A stretch of 15,083 nucleotides of DNA from NCBI GenBank assembly GCA_937907055.1, contig CALCTW010000126.1, forward strand, positions 1 to 15,083, in the 5' to 3' direction. Source of the DNA: an uncultured Clostridia bacterium (GTDB lineage Bacteria > Bacillota > Clostridia > Christensenellales > Aristaeellaceae). Positions 1 to 9,321 of this stretch are shown here, in pieces (position 1 is the stretch's first letter; the number at the start of each line of letters is the position of its first letter). The position numbers were made by a program, and so were the translations under genes. The notes under the pieces are model-generated. The model was not told the DNA's origin. It did not search any database and was given only the letters and a program-made list of their open reading frames with translations.

Positions 1-35
1 TCGACATTCTCTCCCTCTTTTCCTTTTGGTTTCAA

Positions 36-68
36 AAAGCGCCTGTGCTTTTTTTGCACAGACGCTTT
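36..68 (-). terminator. Rho-independent terminator of the leftward amidohydrolase operon
   Basis: A 13-bp stem (36-48 pairing with 56-68, one C/A mismatch at 42/62) with a T7 loop. Read leftward, the stem is followed by a run of five T (complement of A34-A38), so it fits the end of the alcohol dehydrogenase-amidohydrolase transcript. It may also work rightward for a gene to the left of the window. Confidence 0.65.
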
Positions 69-85
69 ACTTTGTTGATGGTCTG

Positions 86-114
86 AGCACACCGCGAAAA
101 ACGGTGTGCTTTTT
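86..114 (+). terminator. Rho-independent terminator, rightward
   Basis: A perfect 9-bp stem AGCACACCG/CGGTGTGCT (86-94 and 102-110) with a 7-base loop is followed by TTTT. The T run is only on the rightward side, so it probably ends a rightward transcript entering from outside the window. Confidence 0.7.
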
Positions 115-119
115 AAATA

Positions 120-152
120 CCCCCTCGCTCTTTGTGTGAGCGGGGGGATTTT
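120..152 (+). terminator. GC-rich hairpin terminator, possibly bidirectional
   Basis: The stem 121-129 pairs with 139-147 (one T-G wobble) and is followed rightward by ATTTT. Leftward it is followed by TATTT. It is the third hairpin within 120 bases, making a terminator cluster between converging transcripts. Confidence 0.6.
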
Positions 153-183
153 GCGCTTATGAATGATCAGTGAATGACAGCGA

Positions 184-1335
184 TCAGTTTTCGTAACGGA
201 TGACGCCGTTGATCAGCACCTTGCGGACATTGGTGCCGCTCTGCATGGGATCACCGTCCGCGAGAACGATATCAGCATCCTTGCCGGCTTCAAGAGAGCC
301 GATGCGATCCGCCACACCGATGTGTCTGGCGGGATTGATGGTGATGGCCTGAAGAGCGGCAAAAGGATCCATGCCCGCTTTGACTGCCAGACCCGCGCAG
401 AGGGGAAGATACTGCTGAGGAATGACAGGCGCGTCGGTGATGATGGAGACCTGAAGACCGGCTTTGGCAAGAATGCCGGGGGTGGTCCAGGACTTATTGG
501 TCAGTTCCAGTTTGGAGGCACCGCCGAGGGTGGGGCCGACAGCTACGGGAACATTGGCCCTGGAAAGCGCGTCAACGATAAGATGACCTTCCGTGCAATG
601 CTCGATGGTGATACGGACACCGAATTCCTTCGCGATGCGGATGGCAGTCATGATGTCATCGGCCCTGTGCGCGTGCGCCTTCAGCGGAATATCACCGCGG
701 AGGACCGGAATGAGCGCTTCCATCTTCATATCGAACTTGGGCTGCTTGGTGATATCGCCTTCGGCGGCCTCCTTGCGAAGCATGTAATCCTTCGCGTTAT
801 AGAGCGCTTCGCGAAGCTTGGCAGCGGTGGTCATACGGGCGGAATCGCACTTGTCGCGATAGCAGCGCTTCGGATTTTCACCGAAAGCGCACTTCATGGC
901 GACAGCGGGATCGATCACCGCTTCTTCGACGGTGTCGCCGAAGAGTTTGATGGCAAGGAAGGTGCCGCCCAGCACATTGGCAGAACCCGGGCCGGTGCAG
1001 ACAGTGGTCACGCCGCCTTCAAGCGCCATGGGAATGGAAACATCCTGCGGATAGTAGCTGTCGATACCGCGGAGCTGAGGGCAGCAGATATCGTTCATTT
1101 CGTTGTAATCGTGCGTCATACCGGTGGGACCGCCCCAGGTATCAAGACCGAGATGGCTGTGGGCATCCACGAATCCGGGATAGGCCTGAAGACCCTCCGC
1201 GTTCAGTACAGGTTCATCAGCAGGGGCGGAAATCGAGGCGCCGATCGCGGCGATCTTGCCGTCCTTGACAAGGATATCACCTTTGAAGGCTTCCGCGTGA
1301 ATGGCATCGTGGATCATGGCGTTTTTGATCAGCAT
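184..1335 (-). CDS. Metal-dependent amidohydrolase, imidazolonepropionase-like
   Basis: 383-residue cytoplasmic hydrolase of the amidohydrolase superfamily (imidazolonepropionase-related group), expected to cleave C-N or C-O bonds of a small cyclic or amide substrate; the substrate cannot be read from sequence. Visible family marks: an N-terminal beta-sandwich segment (about 1-52), the metal-binding DAHSH (His59, His61), a GENPKR motif near 152-157 typical of this subgroup, HAH (His221, His223), EHCTEGH (His246, His251) and the late barrel Asp301 in TDAP. A C-terminal segment LEAGKDADIVL (348-358) closes the beta-sandwich as usual. Length is normal. The start is supported by AAGGAG a few bases upstream. 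It lies 41 bases after the alcohol dehydrogenase stop in the same direction, so the two are probably cotranscribed. Stop is TGA. Confidence 0.85.
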   Translation of the reverse strand: MLIKNAMIHDAIHAEAFKGDILVKDGKIAAIGASISAPADEPVLNAEGLQAYPGFVDAHSHLGLDTWGGPTGMTHDYNEMNDICCPQLRGIDSYYPQDVSIPMALEGGVTTVCTGPGSANVLGGTFLAIKLFGDTVEEAVIDPAVAMKCAFGENPKRCYRDKCDSARMTTAAKLREALYNAKDYMLRKEAAEGDITKQPKFDMKMEALIPVLRGDIPLKAHAHRADDIMTAIRIAKEFGVRITIEHCTEGHLIVDALSRANVPVAVGPTLGGASKLELTNKSWTTPGILAKAGLQVSIITDAPVIPQQYLPLCAGLAVKAGMDPFAALQAITINPARHIGVADRIGSLEAGKDADIVLADGDPMQSGTNVRKVLINGVIRYEN

Positions 1336-1376
1336 AAACAGTATCTCCTTTTTATGATATTTGAAAATAGGGAGGC

Positions 1377-2558
1377 TCAGGCGTTGGCCATACGGAAGAT
1401 GGCGAGCATATCTTCTTCACGGAGGAAGCGCGCGGAACCCTTGCCGCCGTTGCAGCCGACCGCGCACTTATGCGCCATGACCTTCAGGTCTTCGTCGGTC
1501 GCGTTTACACCCAGTTCATGCAGATTGATGGGCATATTGATGGCGTGATAGAATTCCTCCATGGCTTCGATACCCTTGAGCGCGATCTCTTCATCGGTGC
1601 CTTCTTCGGCAACTCCCATCACATTGACCGCGTAGCGGCGGAAACGGGGAAGACAATTGAGATAGACATAACGCGCCCAGCTGCTCCAGATGGCGGCAAG
1701 ACCCGCGCCGTGGGCGACATCATACAGACCGCCCAGTTCATGCTCCAGCTTGTGGGTCATCCAGTCGCCGCCGTCATTGCCGCAGCCGGTAAGGCCATTG
1801 TGGCTGAGACTGCCGGCCCACATGACCTCAGCGCGCGCGTCATAATCATCGGGATGATCACGAAGAACGAGGGCCTTTTCCTTTACAGTGCGAAGAAGGC
1901 CTTCAGCCATGCTGTCGGTCAGTTCCATATTGCCGCCGTTTGTAAAATAGCGCTCCATGGTGTGCATCATGATATCCGTGCAGCCGCAGGCTGTCTGATA
2001 GTCCGGCAGAGTCATGGTGAGAACGGGATCCAGAATGGCAAAGCAGGGACGGCCGTAATCACTGGAATAACCGCGCTTGACAAGACCTTCTTCCTTGGTG
2101 ATAACGGAAGAATCGCTCATCTCACTGCCGGTGGCTGAAAGCGTAAGGATGACACCGATGGGCACACAGGCCTTGGCAACACGTTTGTAATCGTAAAAAT
2201 CCCAGACATCGCCTTCGTTGGCAACACCGTAACCGATGGCCTTGGCAGAATCGATCGCGCTGCCGCCGCCGACCGCGAGGATCAGATCGACATTCTCCTT
2301 TTTGACCAGTTCGATACCCTCACGGACGAGGGAAAGACGGGGATTCGGAACAGCGCCGCCGAGCATGACATAAGCGACTCCGGCTTCATCCAGCAGAGAA
2401 CGCACCTGATCCATGAGGCCGGAACGGATGACACTGCCGCCGCCGTAGTGGATAAGCAGCTTTGTGGCGCCGGTCTCCTTTACAAGTTCGGGGAGACGGG
2501 AAACGGTGCCCTTGCCGAACGCGACCTTTGTGGGGGTAAAATACTGAAAGTTGAACAT
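1377..2558 (-). CDS. Iron-containing alcohol dehydrogenase (butanol dehydrogenase/YqhD type)
   Basis: 393-residue member of the group III, metal-dependent alcohol dehydrogenases, which reduce aldehydes to alcohols with NAD(P)H in fermentation or aldehyde detoxification. The nucleotide-binding GGGS lies at 97-100 within VGGGSAIDSAK. The four expected metal ligands are visible: Asp195 and His199 (DIMMH), His269, and His283 (HGAGLA), with the 14-residue spacing between the last two that FucO shows. The opening NFQYFTPTKVAFG resembles the BDH subgroup. The start is supported by GGAGGT upstream of the ATG. It is first in a two-gene unit with the amidohydrolase and has its own promoter at 2628-2656. 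Stop is TGA. The family is clear; the physiological aldehyde is not. Confidence 0.92.
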   Translation of the reverse strand: MFNFQYFTPTKVAFGKGTVSRLPELVKETGATKLLIHYGGGSVIRSGLMDQVRSLLDEAGVAYVMLGGAVPNPRLSLVREGIELVKKENVDLILAVGGGSAIDSAKAIGYGVANEGDVWDFYDYKRVAKACVPIGVILTLSATGSEMSDSSVITKEEGLVKRGYSSDYGRPCFAILDPVLTMTLPDYQTACGCTDIMMHTMERYFTNGGNMELTDSMAEGLLRTVKEKALVLRDHPDDYDARAEVMWAGSLSHNGLTGCGNDGGDWMTHKLEHELGGLYDVAHGAGLAAIWSSWARYVYLNCLPRFRRYAVNVMGVAEEGTDEEIALKGIEAMEEFYHAINMPINLHELGVNATDEDLKVMAHKCAVGCNGGKGSARFLREEDMLAIFRMANA

Positions 2559-2627
2559 AATGACCTCCTGCTTTTCAATACTTTGATTTGAAAATTTCGA
2601 TTAATAAGAACGGATGACCTTATATGC

Positions 2628-2656
2628 ATCATAGCATAAAAGAGAGAAAAGTACAA
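2628..2656 (-). promoter_or_regulatory. Sigma-A-type promoter of the alcohol dehydrogenase operon
   Basis: Read leftward: TTGTAC (complement of 2651-2656), a 17-base spacer, then TATGAT (complement of 2628-2633). The leader to the start codon would be about 60 bases. I see nothing else convincing in the rest of the 2559-2786 gap. Confidence 0.75.
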
Positions 2657-2786
2657 CCGGAAAGAGACAGAACGAGATGATTAGTTGAATCAATAAGGGT
2701 CTGAAGCGGAAAAGGAGGCTGCAATTTCAGGGTGGGCGGAGAAGGCAACTGCAATATACAGAAGAGTCAAAAAGGTGAAAAATAGA

Positions 2787-2817
2787 AAAAACGCTGAACA
2801 GTAAAGTCAGCGTTTTT
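2787..2817 (-). terminator. Terminator of the IlvD-like/hydrolase unit
   Basis: Perfect 11-bp stem AAAAACGCTGA/TCAGCGTTTTT (2787-2797 with 2807-2817), 9-base loop, T tract on the leftward side; it lies just after the hydrolase stop codon. The A/T-flanked stem could also stop rightward transcripts. Confidence 0.85.
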
Positions 2818-2832
2818 GTGATGAACGGGGGA

Positions 2833-3825
2833 TCAATGACAGGACACGTTTTTTTCGATCCAGTCAAGCGCGCGTTCAGGCCAGCCTTCCATGCACATGC
2901 CTTCCGCTTCGGCAAACCCATGATTGCCCTGAGGACCGACCTCCAGAAGATGCGGGATGCCTTCTTTTTCAAGAGCACGCGCAAGGCGATAGGAGTTCTC
3001 AGGGGGAACGAGACTGTCATCCGCCGCGAGGAAAATAGCACAGGGCGGGAAAGGCGCGACATGCTCGGGGATCTCGTAATCCGAATGGATGGCTTCATCA
3101 AAAGTGCAACCGAGAACATCGATCACAGAAGGGTTGAAATTTTCTTCCTGCAGATCGAGCTTCCAGGAGGTGAAGGGATAGATGGGGATCATGGCCTGGG
3201 GCTTCGGGAGGCCGAAGGAATGACAGCCGTATTGACGGGTGGACCAGAGACAGATGAGATAACCGCCCGCGGAGTAGCCGTTGGTAATATAATGATCCCA
3301 ACGGACGCCGAACAGGGATTCATGATCACGGATGAAGCGGAAGGCCTGCGCGAAATCCTGCATTTCCTTGGGGATCACGGAGTTGACACCGCCGACACGA
3401 TAGTTGAGCACAAAGACATGATATCCACGGCGATTGTAGTGATCCGCGACCGGCCAGCCCTCGGTCAGGTTCCAGACATTCCAGAATCCGCCGCCGGGGA
3501 CGAGGAAGATGTAGGGGCGTTCGGACGCCTTTGGATCATCAGAGGGCAGCCAGAGGAGGTTGACATCCGCTTTGGCAGGGTCATCAGCGCATTCCGCTTC
3601 GGTGTAGATGGGATAAAGATAATGGCCGGTTTCCATGGCCTTCATGACGCGGACGATACCGCGGTTAATATTGCCGCCAAAGTGTTCCGCATGAAGCTGG
3701 GAGAGTGTTTTGGGGTAGAAGGGCTGGTTTTCGATATCGTAATTATAGATGGCGTATTTCGCCAGTGGTTGAAATTCAGGGGACTGAAGCAGTTCCGCGA
3801 GGGTCATTTGCTCGTTCAGTTGCAT
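2833..3825 (-). CDS. Alpha/beta-hydrolase, esterase/lipase-like
   Basis: 330-residue alpha/beta-hydrolase similar to the hormone-sensitive-lipase/acetyl-esterase group. Visible features: oxyanion-hole PGGGFW (110-115), nucleophile elbow GYSAGG (183-188, Ser185), an acid residue in AADDSLVP (Asp269 or Asp270) and His302 in NHGF, which form a complete Ser-Asp-His triad in the right order. The first 100 residues are an added lid-like segment, and there is no signal peptide, so it probably acts in the cytoplasm on a small acyl ester. The start is supported by GAAGGA upstream. It follows the IlvD-like gene by 68 bases in the same direction and ends just before a strong terminator, which suggests cotranscription. 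Stop is TGA. The substrate is unknown. Confidence 0.85.
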   Translation of the reverse strand: MQLNEQMTLAELLQSPEFQPLAKYAIYNYDIENQPFYPKTLSQLHAEHFGGNINRGIVRVMKAMETGHYLYPIYTEAECADDPAKADVNLLWLPSDDPKASERPYIFLVPGGGFWNVWNLTEGWPVADHYNRRGYHVFVLNYRVGGVNSVIPKEMQDFAQAFRFIRDHESLFGVRWDHYITNGYSAGGYLICLWSTRQYGCHSFGLPKPQAMIPIYPFTSWKLDLQEENFNPSVIDVLGCTFDEAIHSDYEIPEHVAPFPPCAIFLAADDSLVPPENSYRLARALEKEGIPHLLEVGPQGNHGFAEAEGMCMEGWPERALDWIEKNVSCH

Positions 3826-3893
3826 AATATTCCTTCTTTCTGTGGATCAATCGTGACAGGAGTGTAAAAAGGAGAGGGGATAGTCTGTATGCG

Positions 3894-5687
3894 TTAATCA
3901 TCCGCGAGATACGCGCCCTTCATGGCGCTGACTGCGTGACGGGTGTAGCGACCAAGAAGACCGTGCGTATAGCGGGAGCTGAAACCGGGCCACCGCGCGT
4001 GGCGTTCCTGTAGGATCAGATCGATCTCTTCCGGTGTACGCGCTTCGCCGTTGACACCGACGATATCAAGACGGCGGGCGGCTACATCGATGCGGATCAG
4101 GTCACCTTCCTGCACCAGCGCGATGGGACCGCCCACGGCAGCCTCTGGTGAAACATGGCCGATGACAGGGCCGCGTGAACCGCCGGAGAAGCGGCCGTCC
4201 GTGATCAGCGCGACGGAAGCCGCGAGCTCCGGATCGGAACAGATGGCTTCGCCTGTGTAGAACATTTCGGGCATGCCGCTGCCGCGAGGGCCTTCGTAGC
4301 GGATGAAGATGGCATCGCCGGGCGAGACCCTGTGATGAAGAACGGTATCGATACAGGCTTCCTCGCTGTCAAAGGGACGCGCCTTCAGGGTGACCTGCTG
4401 CATCGCTTCCGGACAGGCTGTGTGCTTGATGACACAGCCTTCAGGCGCGAGATTGCCGTGAAGGACAGAAATGGAACCATTCCGGCCTTTCGCGTGGGCA
4501 TAATCGCGGATGATATCTGTGCGGCAGATGGTACGGCCAAGCTTCGTGGCATGCTGCTGTAAAAGCTGTTCACAGCGATCATACCAGCCGCTTTCGCGAA
4601 GCATGCGGAGGTTTTCACCCAATGTGTGACCGGTGACGGTCATTACATCAAGATGGAGATGATCTTTGATCTCCTCCATCACACGGGGAACGCCGCCGGC
4701 GTAGTAAAAGTACTGAGCAGGCCAATCGCCGGACGGACGGATATTCAACAGATAATGCGCGCCGCGATTCATGCGGTCAAAGGTGTCAGCATCAAGTTCG
4801 ATGTTGAATTCATGGGCGATCGCCGGAATGTGCATGGTAGCATTGGTGGAGCCGGAGATGGCCGCGTGTACCATAATGGCGTTTTCAAAGCTTTTCTCTG
4901 TGACGATATCGCCAATGGTGATGTCATTGCGGACAAGGTCCATCAGAGCTTTTCCGGCATCCGCGGACATACGGAGCAGATCGGGTGACGCGGCAGGCAT
5001 CAGCGTGCTTCCGGGAAGCGCGAGCCCAAGCGCTTCCGCCATGATCTGCATCGTGGAGGCAGTGCCCATGAAGGAACACGCGCCGCAGGAGGGGCAGGCG
5101 TGTTGCTTATACCAGGTGAGAGCTTCGTCTGTGATCTCACCGCGCTGCTGCATGGCGCTGAATTTGCCGATCTGTTCAAGCGTGAGCAGTTCGTTCAGTT
5201 TGCAGGACGGATCATCGATCACATAAGCGGAGGGCATCTCACAGGCATCCATGACACCGCCTGTGACCATGATGCCGCTCATATTCTTCAGACGGCCCAT
5301 GGCCATCAGAAGCGCGGGAACGGATTTGTCACAGCCGGCAATAAAAACACCGCCGTCAAATACTGTGGCATTCGCCTGCGCCTAAACAAGGTCAGCGATC
5401 GCTTCACGATGGGGAAGAGAGTAGTTGATACCGTCATGCCCCTGCGCGATGCCGTCGCACATATCGGTGGCAAAGTAACGGGCTGCTTTACCGCCGTTTG
5501 CATTGACGGCAGAACAGGCTTCGTTTACAAGACGGTCCAGATGCGCGGAGCCGGGGTGACTGTCGCCCCATGTGCTTTCGACCATGATCTGCGGACGGCT
5601 GAGATCTGCTACAGACCATCCCATCCCCATACGGAGAGGATCGGCTTCCGGGGCTAACGCGCGGGTCTTCTGACTTCGGGTGATCAT
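3894..5687 (-). CDS. IlvD/Edd-family dehydratase (dihydroxy-acid dehydratase-like) with one in-frame TAG
   Basis: Fe-S dehydratase; dihydroxy-acid dehydratase makes 2-keto acids for valine and isoleucine (and pantothenate), while relatives dehydrate sugar acids. Read through a TAG at codon 102 (5382-5384), it is 597 residues, normal for the family. Marks: CDGIAQGHDG near 77-86, GCDK (Cys119), CPSCGAC (Cys198, 201, 204), and C-terminal ITDGRFSGG and GHVSPEA. The residues on both sides of the TAG belong to one conserved block (SLPHREAIADLV, TAG, AQANATVFDGG), so nothing is missing. I chose the start at 5687, not the ATG at 5702, because GGAGG lies 8 bases before it. No ribosome site precedes the internal ATG after the TAG. 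Final stop is TAA. Either UAG is decoded or this is a one-lesion pseudogene. Isoleucine/valine versus sugar-acid use is open. Confidence 0.85.
5382..5384 (-). other. In-frame TAG codon within the IlvD-like gene
   Basis: Codon 102 of the dehydratase, read GTT-TAG-GCG. It occupies the position of a Glu in E. coli IlvD (IADSVE before the NCDK motif), judged by an ungapped 20-residue match to that sequence as remembered. Confidence 0.8.
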
Positions 5688-5695
5688 CAAGAGAT

Positions 5696-5700
5696 CCTCC
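5696..5700 (-). promoter_or_regulatory. Ribosome binding site that sets the IlvD-like start
   Basis: GGAGG read leftward, 8 bases before the ATG at 5687. The in-frame ATG at 5702 lies upstream of this site and is therefore unlikely to be used. Confidence 0.75.
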
Positions 5701-5724
5701 ATGAAACGAGATTAAGATAAAACT

Positions 5725-5753
5725 ATTATAGAACGGAACAATCAGACTGTAAA
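5725..5753 (-). promoter_or_regulatory. Sigma-A-type promoter of the IlvD-like gene
   Basis: Read leftward: TTTACA (complement of 5748-5753), a 17-base spacer, and TATAAT (complement of 5725-5730). The leader is about 30 bases. It is intact even though the gene carries a TAG, which argues for an active gene. Confidence 0.8.
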
Positions 5754-5823
5754 TAAAAAAGGGCGCGGAAAATGGCATTAATCTTCGAAGATGAAAAATG
5801 CAATAAGAAGGCAGGGGATGATA

Positions 5824-5853
5824 TTGATTTGCGATTGATCGATATGATATAAT
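5824..5853 (+). promoter_or_regulatory. Promoter of pyruvate kinase
   Basis: TTGATT (5824-5829), an 18-base spacer and a consensus TATAAT (5848-5853), about 90 bases before the start codon. It is divergent from the dehydratase promoter in the same 240-base gap. Confidence 0.65.
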
Positions 5854-5943
5854 CAAATGAGAAAGGCATGAAACGAAAGACAGACGCGAAGATACAGGCA
5901 AAATTGCTTGACTTAAAACGATCAGAAGGTTTAGGAGATCAAT

Positions 5944-7356
<1,413 letters not shown>

Positions 7357-7424
7357 ACGGATGAAAAAGGCGGACTGACGAGACGCTCACAGAAGTAAAG
7401 TAAAAGATATGGGAGGAAGAAAAA

Positions 7425-7859
7425 ATGGTAGTCGGTATGGGACACGCAGCATTCAATGTGACGGATATGGAAAGAAGCATTAACTTTTATGAGGAGACCT
7501 TTGGATTCAAGAAGGCCTTTGATATTCCCCGGCCTGAAACCGGTGAACCGTGGATCGTTTATCTGTATGTCGGCGGAAAGCAGTTTGTGGAGCTGTTCTA
7601 CGGTGCCACGGAGCACATCCCTTATCAGGACAAGAACGCCGGTTTCTTCCATCTGTGCATTGAGGTGGACGATATCCATGAAGCGTGGGACCGCGTGGTG
7701 CGGTCCGGCGCGCCGCAGGATGATGCCCCGAAGTGCGGAAGCGACGGTAACTGGCAGTGCTGGACACACGACCCCGACGGCGTGAAGATCGAGTTGATGC
7801 AGGTGGGGGATGACAGCCTTCAGATGCAGTTTATCCGTTCCCTTGCGAAGAACGACTGA
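7425..7859 (+). CDS. Glyoxalase I-like VOC family protein
   Basis: 144-residue vicinal-oxygen-chelate protein with two beta-alpha-beta-beta-beta modules. The four metal ligands of glyoxalase I are at the expected spacing: His7, Glu56 (FVELF), His76 (FHLCIEV) and Glu123 (KIELMQ). This composition favours a glyoxalase I-type isomerase that handles methylglyoxal-thiol adducts, but other VOC lyases and epimerases share it, so the substrate is open. GGAGG at 7412-7416 is 8 bases before the ATG. It lies directly after pyruvate kinase and before a terminator, so a link between glycolytic flux and methylglyoxal removal is plausible. Stop is TGA. Confidence 0.85.
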   Translation: MVVGMGHAAFNVTDMERSINFYEETFGFKKAFDIPRPETGEPWIVYLYVGGKQFVELFYGATEHIPYQDKNAGFFHLCIEVDDIHEAWDRVVRSGAPQDDAPKCGSDGNWQCWTHDPDGVKIELMQVGDDSLQMQFIRSLAKND

Positions 7860-7920
7860 AAAGATGAATAACGATGCGGATCGGATCTGACGAATGATGA
7901 AGAACGATCCGCGAAAGAAG

Positions 7921-7961
7921 AAACCAGCGGCGAGCATGTCATGTGCTTTGCCGCTGGTTTT
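7921..7961 (+). terminator. Terminator of the pyruvate kinase-VOC unit
   Basis: An 11-bp perfect outer stem (7921-7931 with 7950-7960) carries a smaller inner hairpin and is followed by TTTTG. A separate 8-bp hairpin (7876-7883 with 7905-7912) just before it has no T run. Confidence 0.7.
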
Positions 7962-8078
7962 GTGATCGGGGAGACAGAAAACCGAAAGAAAAAGTGAAAC
8001 GGCGAATGTGCCGGTAGCGTAAGGCGCGCGTGATGAACGATACGGAATCGCTGCTGAAGGAGAAAGCGATAAAACAAA

Positions 8079-8102
8079 AACGCTGATCTTAAGATCAGCG
8101 TT
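8079..8102 (-). terminator. Terminator of the tRNA-Pro gene
   Basis: Perfect 24-base palindrome (AACGCTGATCTT and its complement) followed leftward by TTTGTTTT (the stem's last two T extend this to five in a row). It starts 2 bases beyond the CCA end of the tRNA gene. Confidence 0.85.
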
Positions 8103-8104
8103 CA

Positions 8105-8181
8105 TGGTCTGGGTGAGAGGATTCGAACCTCCGGCCTTCTGAACCCCATTCAGACACGCTACCAAACTGCGCTACACCCAG
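8105..8181 (-). tRNA. tRNA-Pro (anticodon GGG), CCA encoded
   Basis: Read leftward, the 77-base gene folds as a standard cloverleaf: acceptor CTGGGTG/CACCCAG with discriminator A and an encoded CCA, D arm with GGTA, anticodon stem TCTGA/TCAGA around the loop ATGGGGT (anticodon GGG, reading CCC and CCT) and a T arm with TTCGAAT. C1-G72 and A73 match bacterial tRNA-Pro. It has its own promoter and terminator and is not part of a tRNA cluster. Confidence 0.93.
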
Positions 8182-8202
8182 TCGTTCTTGCGAACAAGTA
8201 GA

Positions 8203-8231
8203 ATTATACTCAAACGAAGGGTGTTTGTCAA
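8203..8231 (-). promoter_or_regulatory. Consensus promoter of tRNA-Pro
   Basis: Read leftward: TTGACA, a 17-base spacer and TATAAT, which is a perfect match to the sigma-A consensus, ending about 22 bases before the tRNA 5' end. The rest of 8232-8331 shows nothing I can name. Confidence 0.92.
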
Positions 8232-8331
8232 CAACTTTTTTTGCTGTTTTGAAGATTTTTATGAAAGCTACCCCTGAAGCGCGATGAAAGCGTGAATGGC
8301 GGGTGAGAACGAGAATGACTCTGAAGCAGGA

Positions 8332-9237
8332 TCAGACTTTAGCGTCCAGTTCAGTCAATTTTTCATAATAGAAACGATTTACAGGGGTATCGATCCCGTG
8401 CTTCGCGGCAAGTTCCAGCACCGTGCCGGCAAAGAGCGGCGCTTCGGTTTTGCGGCCGGCCAGTACATCCTGACGCATGGAAGGAGAAAGCGTAGCGCCG
8501 AGCGTGCTGAGGAGTGTCACCGCGCGGTCGAGATCATCCTGTGTCAGGTCGATCCCCTCAGCGTTTGATACAGTAACGGCTTCTTCCATGGCGCGGATCA
8601 TCTGACCGCGATAGAAAGGATCATTTGTCGCGGGGCCATAGGGGATATCATAGACCGCGCAGGTCTGATTGACACCCACATTGAGCATGAACTTGGCGTA
8701 CAGCGCGCGGCGGATATCCTGATGGATCTATACAACGATGCCGGCGTCTTGGAGATAAGCAGCAGTTTCCTGCAGCAGCCGCTCCTGTCCCGCGGTTAAT
8801 GTGCCCAACTGGAGTTTGCCGGGACTGGAATAATGAAGCGTTGTACCATCACGGGTCGCGTCCATGCCAAGCGCGACGCAGCCAAGCACGTGTTCAGCGC
8901 CGAGAGAGGATGAAAGGATCTGTTCACTGATGATCCCGTTCAGCAGCGAGATGATCACAGTGTGCTCATCCATAAAGCCATCCGCCATCCGGATCGCAGC
9001 ATCAAGACCGTTGTACTTGGTGGCGATGATCAGAAGATCGACAGGACAAGCCTCTTTTATGGATGTGATCCGCGCGTCCATCGTTCTGCCGTTCACGGTA
9101 TAACGATCATTCTTGTGCTTTGAATAGTGAGCATCATCCATGGGGAAAGAGATATTCTCTTTTCCGTAATGATCGATCAACTTTTCACCGAAAAGCATGC
9201 CGAGCGCGCCGGCCCCGATGATTGCCGCAGTTTTCAT
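8332..9237 (-). CDS. Ketopantoate reductase (ApbA/PanE family) with one in-frame TAG
   Basis: Members reduce 2-ketopantoate to pantoate with NADPH on the way to pantothenate and CoA; clostridial paralogues often have unproven substrates. Read through a TAG at codon 170 (8728-8730), the product is 301 residues, the usual length. The N-terminal Rossmann domain starts with IIGAGALG (6-13). After the TAG comes the catalytic-domain opening, with Lys182 (YAKFMLN) and Asn186, then TEAP and GIDTPVN near the C terminus. The TAG lies between AGIVV and IHQDI, inside a linker present in all relatives, with no loss of residues. The Met at 8688 after the TAG has no ribosome site. The gene lies 84 bases after the histidine phosphatase in the same direction. 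Final stop is TGA. It is either decoded UAG or a single-lesion pseudogene. Confidence 0.85.
8728..8730 (-). other. In-frame TAG codon within the PanE-like gene
   Basis: Codon 170, read GTA-TAG-ATC. In clostridial relatives as remembered this position, before the xxxDI motif that precedes the catalytic Lys, is commonly Glu. Confidence 0.75.
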
Positions 9238-9321
9238 GTTATCGCTTCTTTCTGTAAGTGGATCATATTGATCAGTGACAGCGAATGAGACGCTGTGATC
9301 AGGTTCAACAAAGGTACATGA

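Noticed and set aside
322..1548. Long rightward open frame of 408 codons opposite the amidohydrolase
   Set aside because: It is antisense to a gene with clear family motifs, has no recognisable domain, and arises from the codon bias of the real gene.
5789..5800. Short palindrome ATCTTCGAAGAT between the divergent promoters as an operator
   Set aside because: A single 12-base palindrome with no second copy in the window; too little to support a regulator site.
8182..8331. Possible suppressor tRNA or second RNA gene next to tRNA-Pro
   Set aside because: I looked for a cloverleaf with anticodon CTA here and in the other gaps (2559-2832, 5703-5943, 9904-10185, 14416-14711) and found none; this stretch only holds the tRNA promoter.
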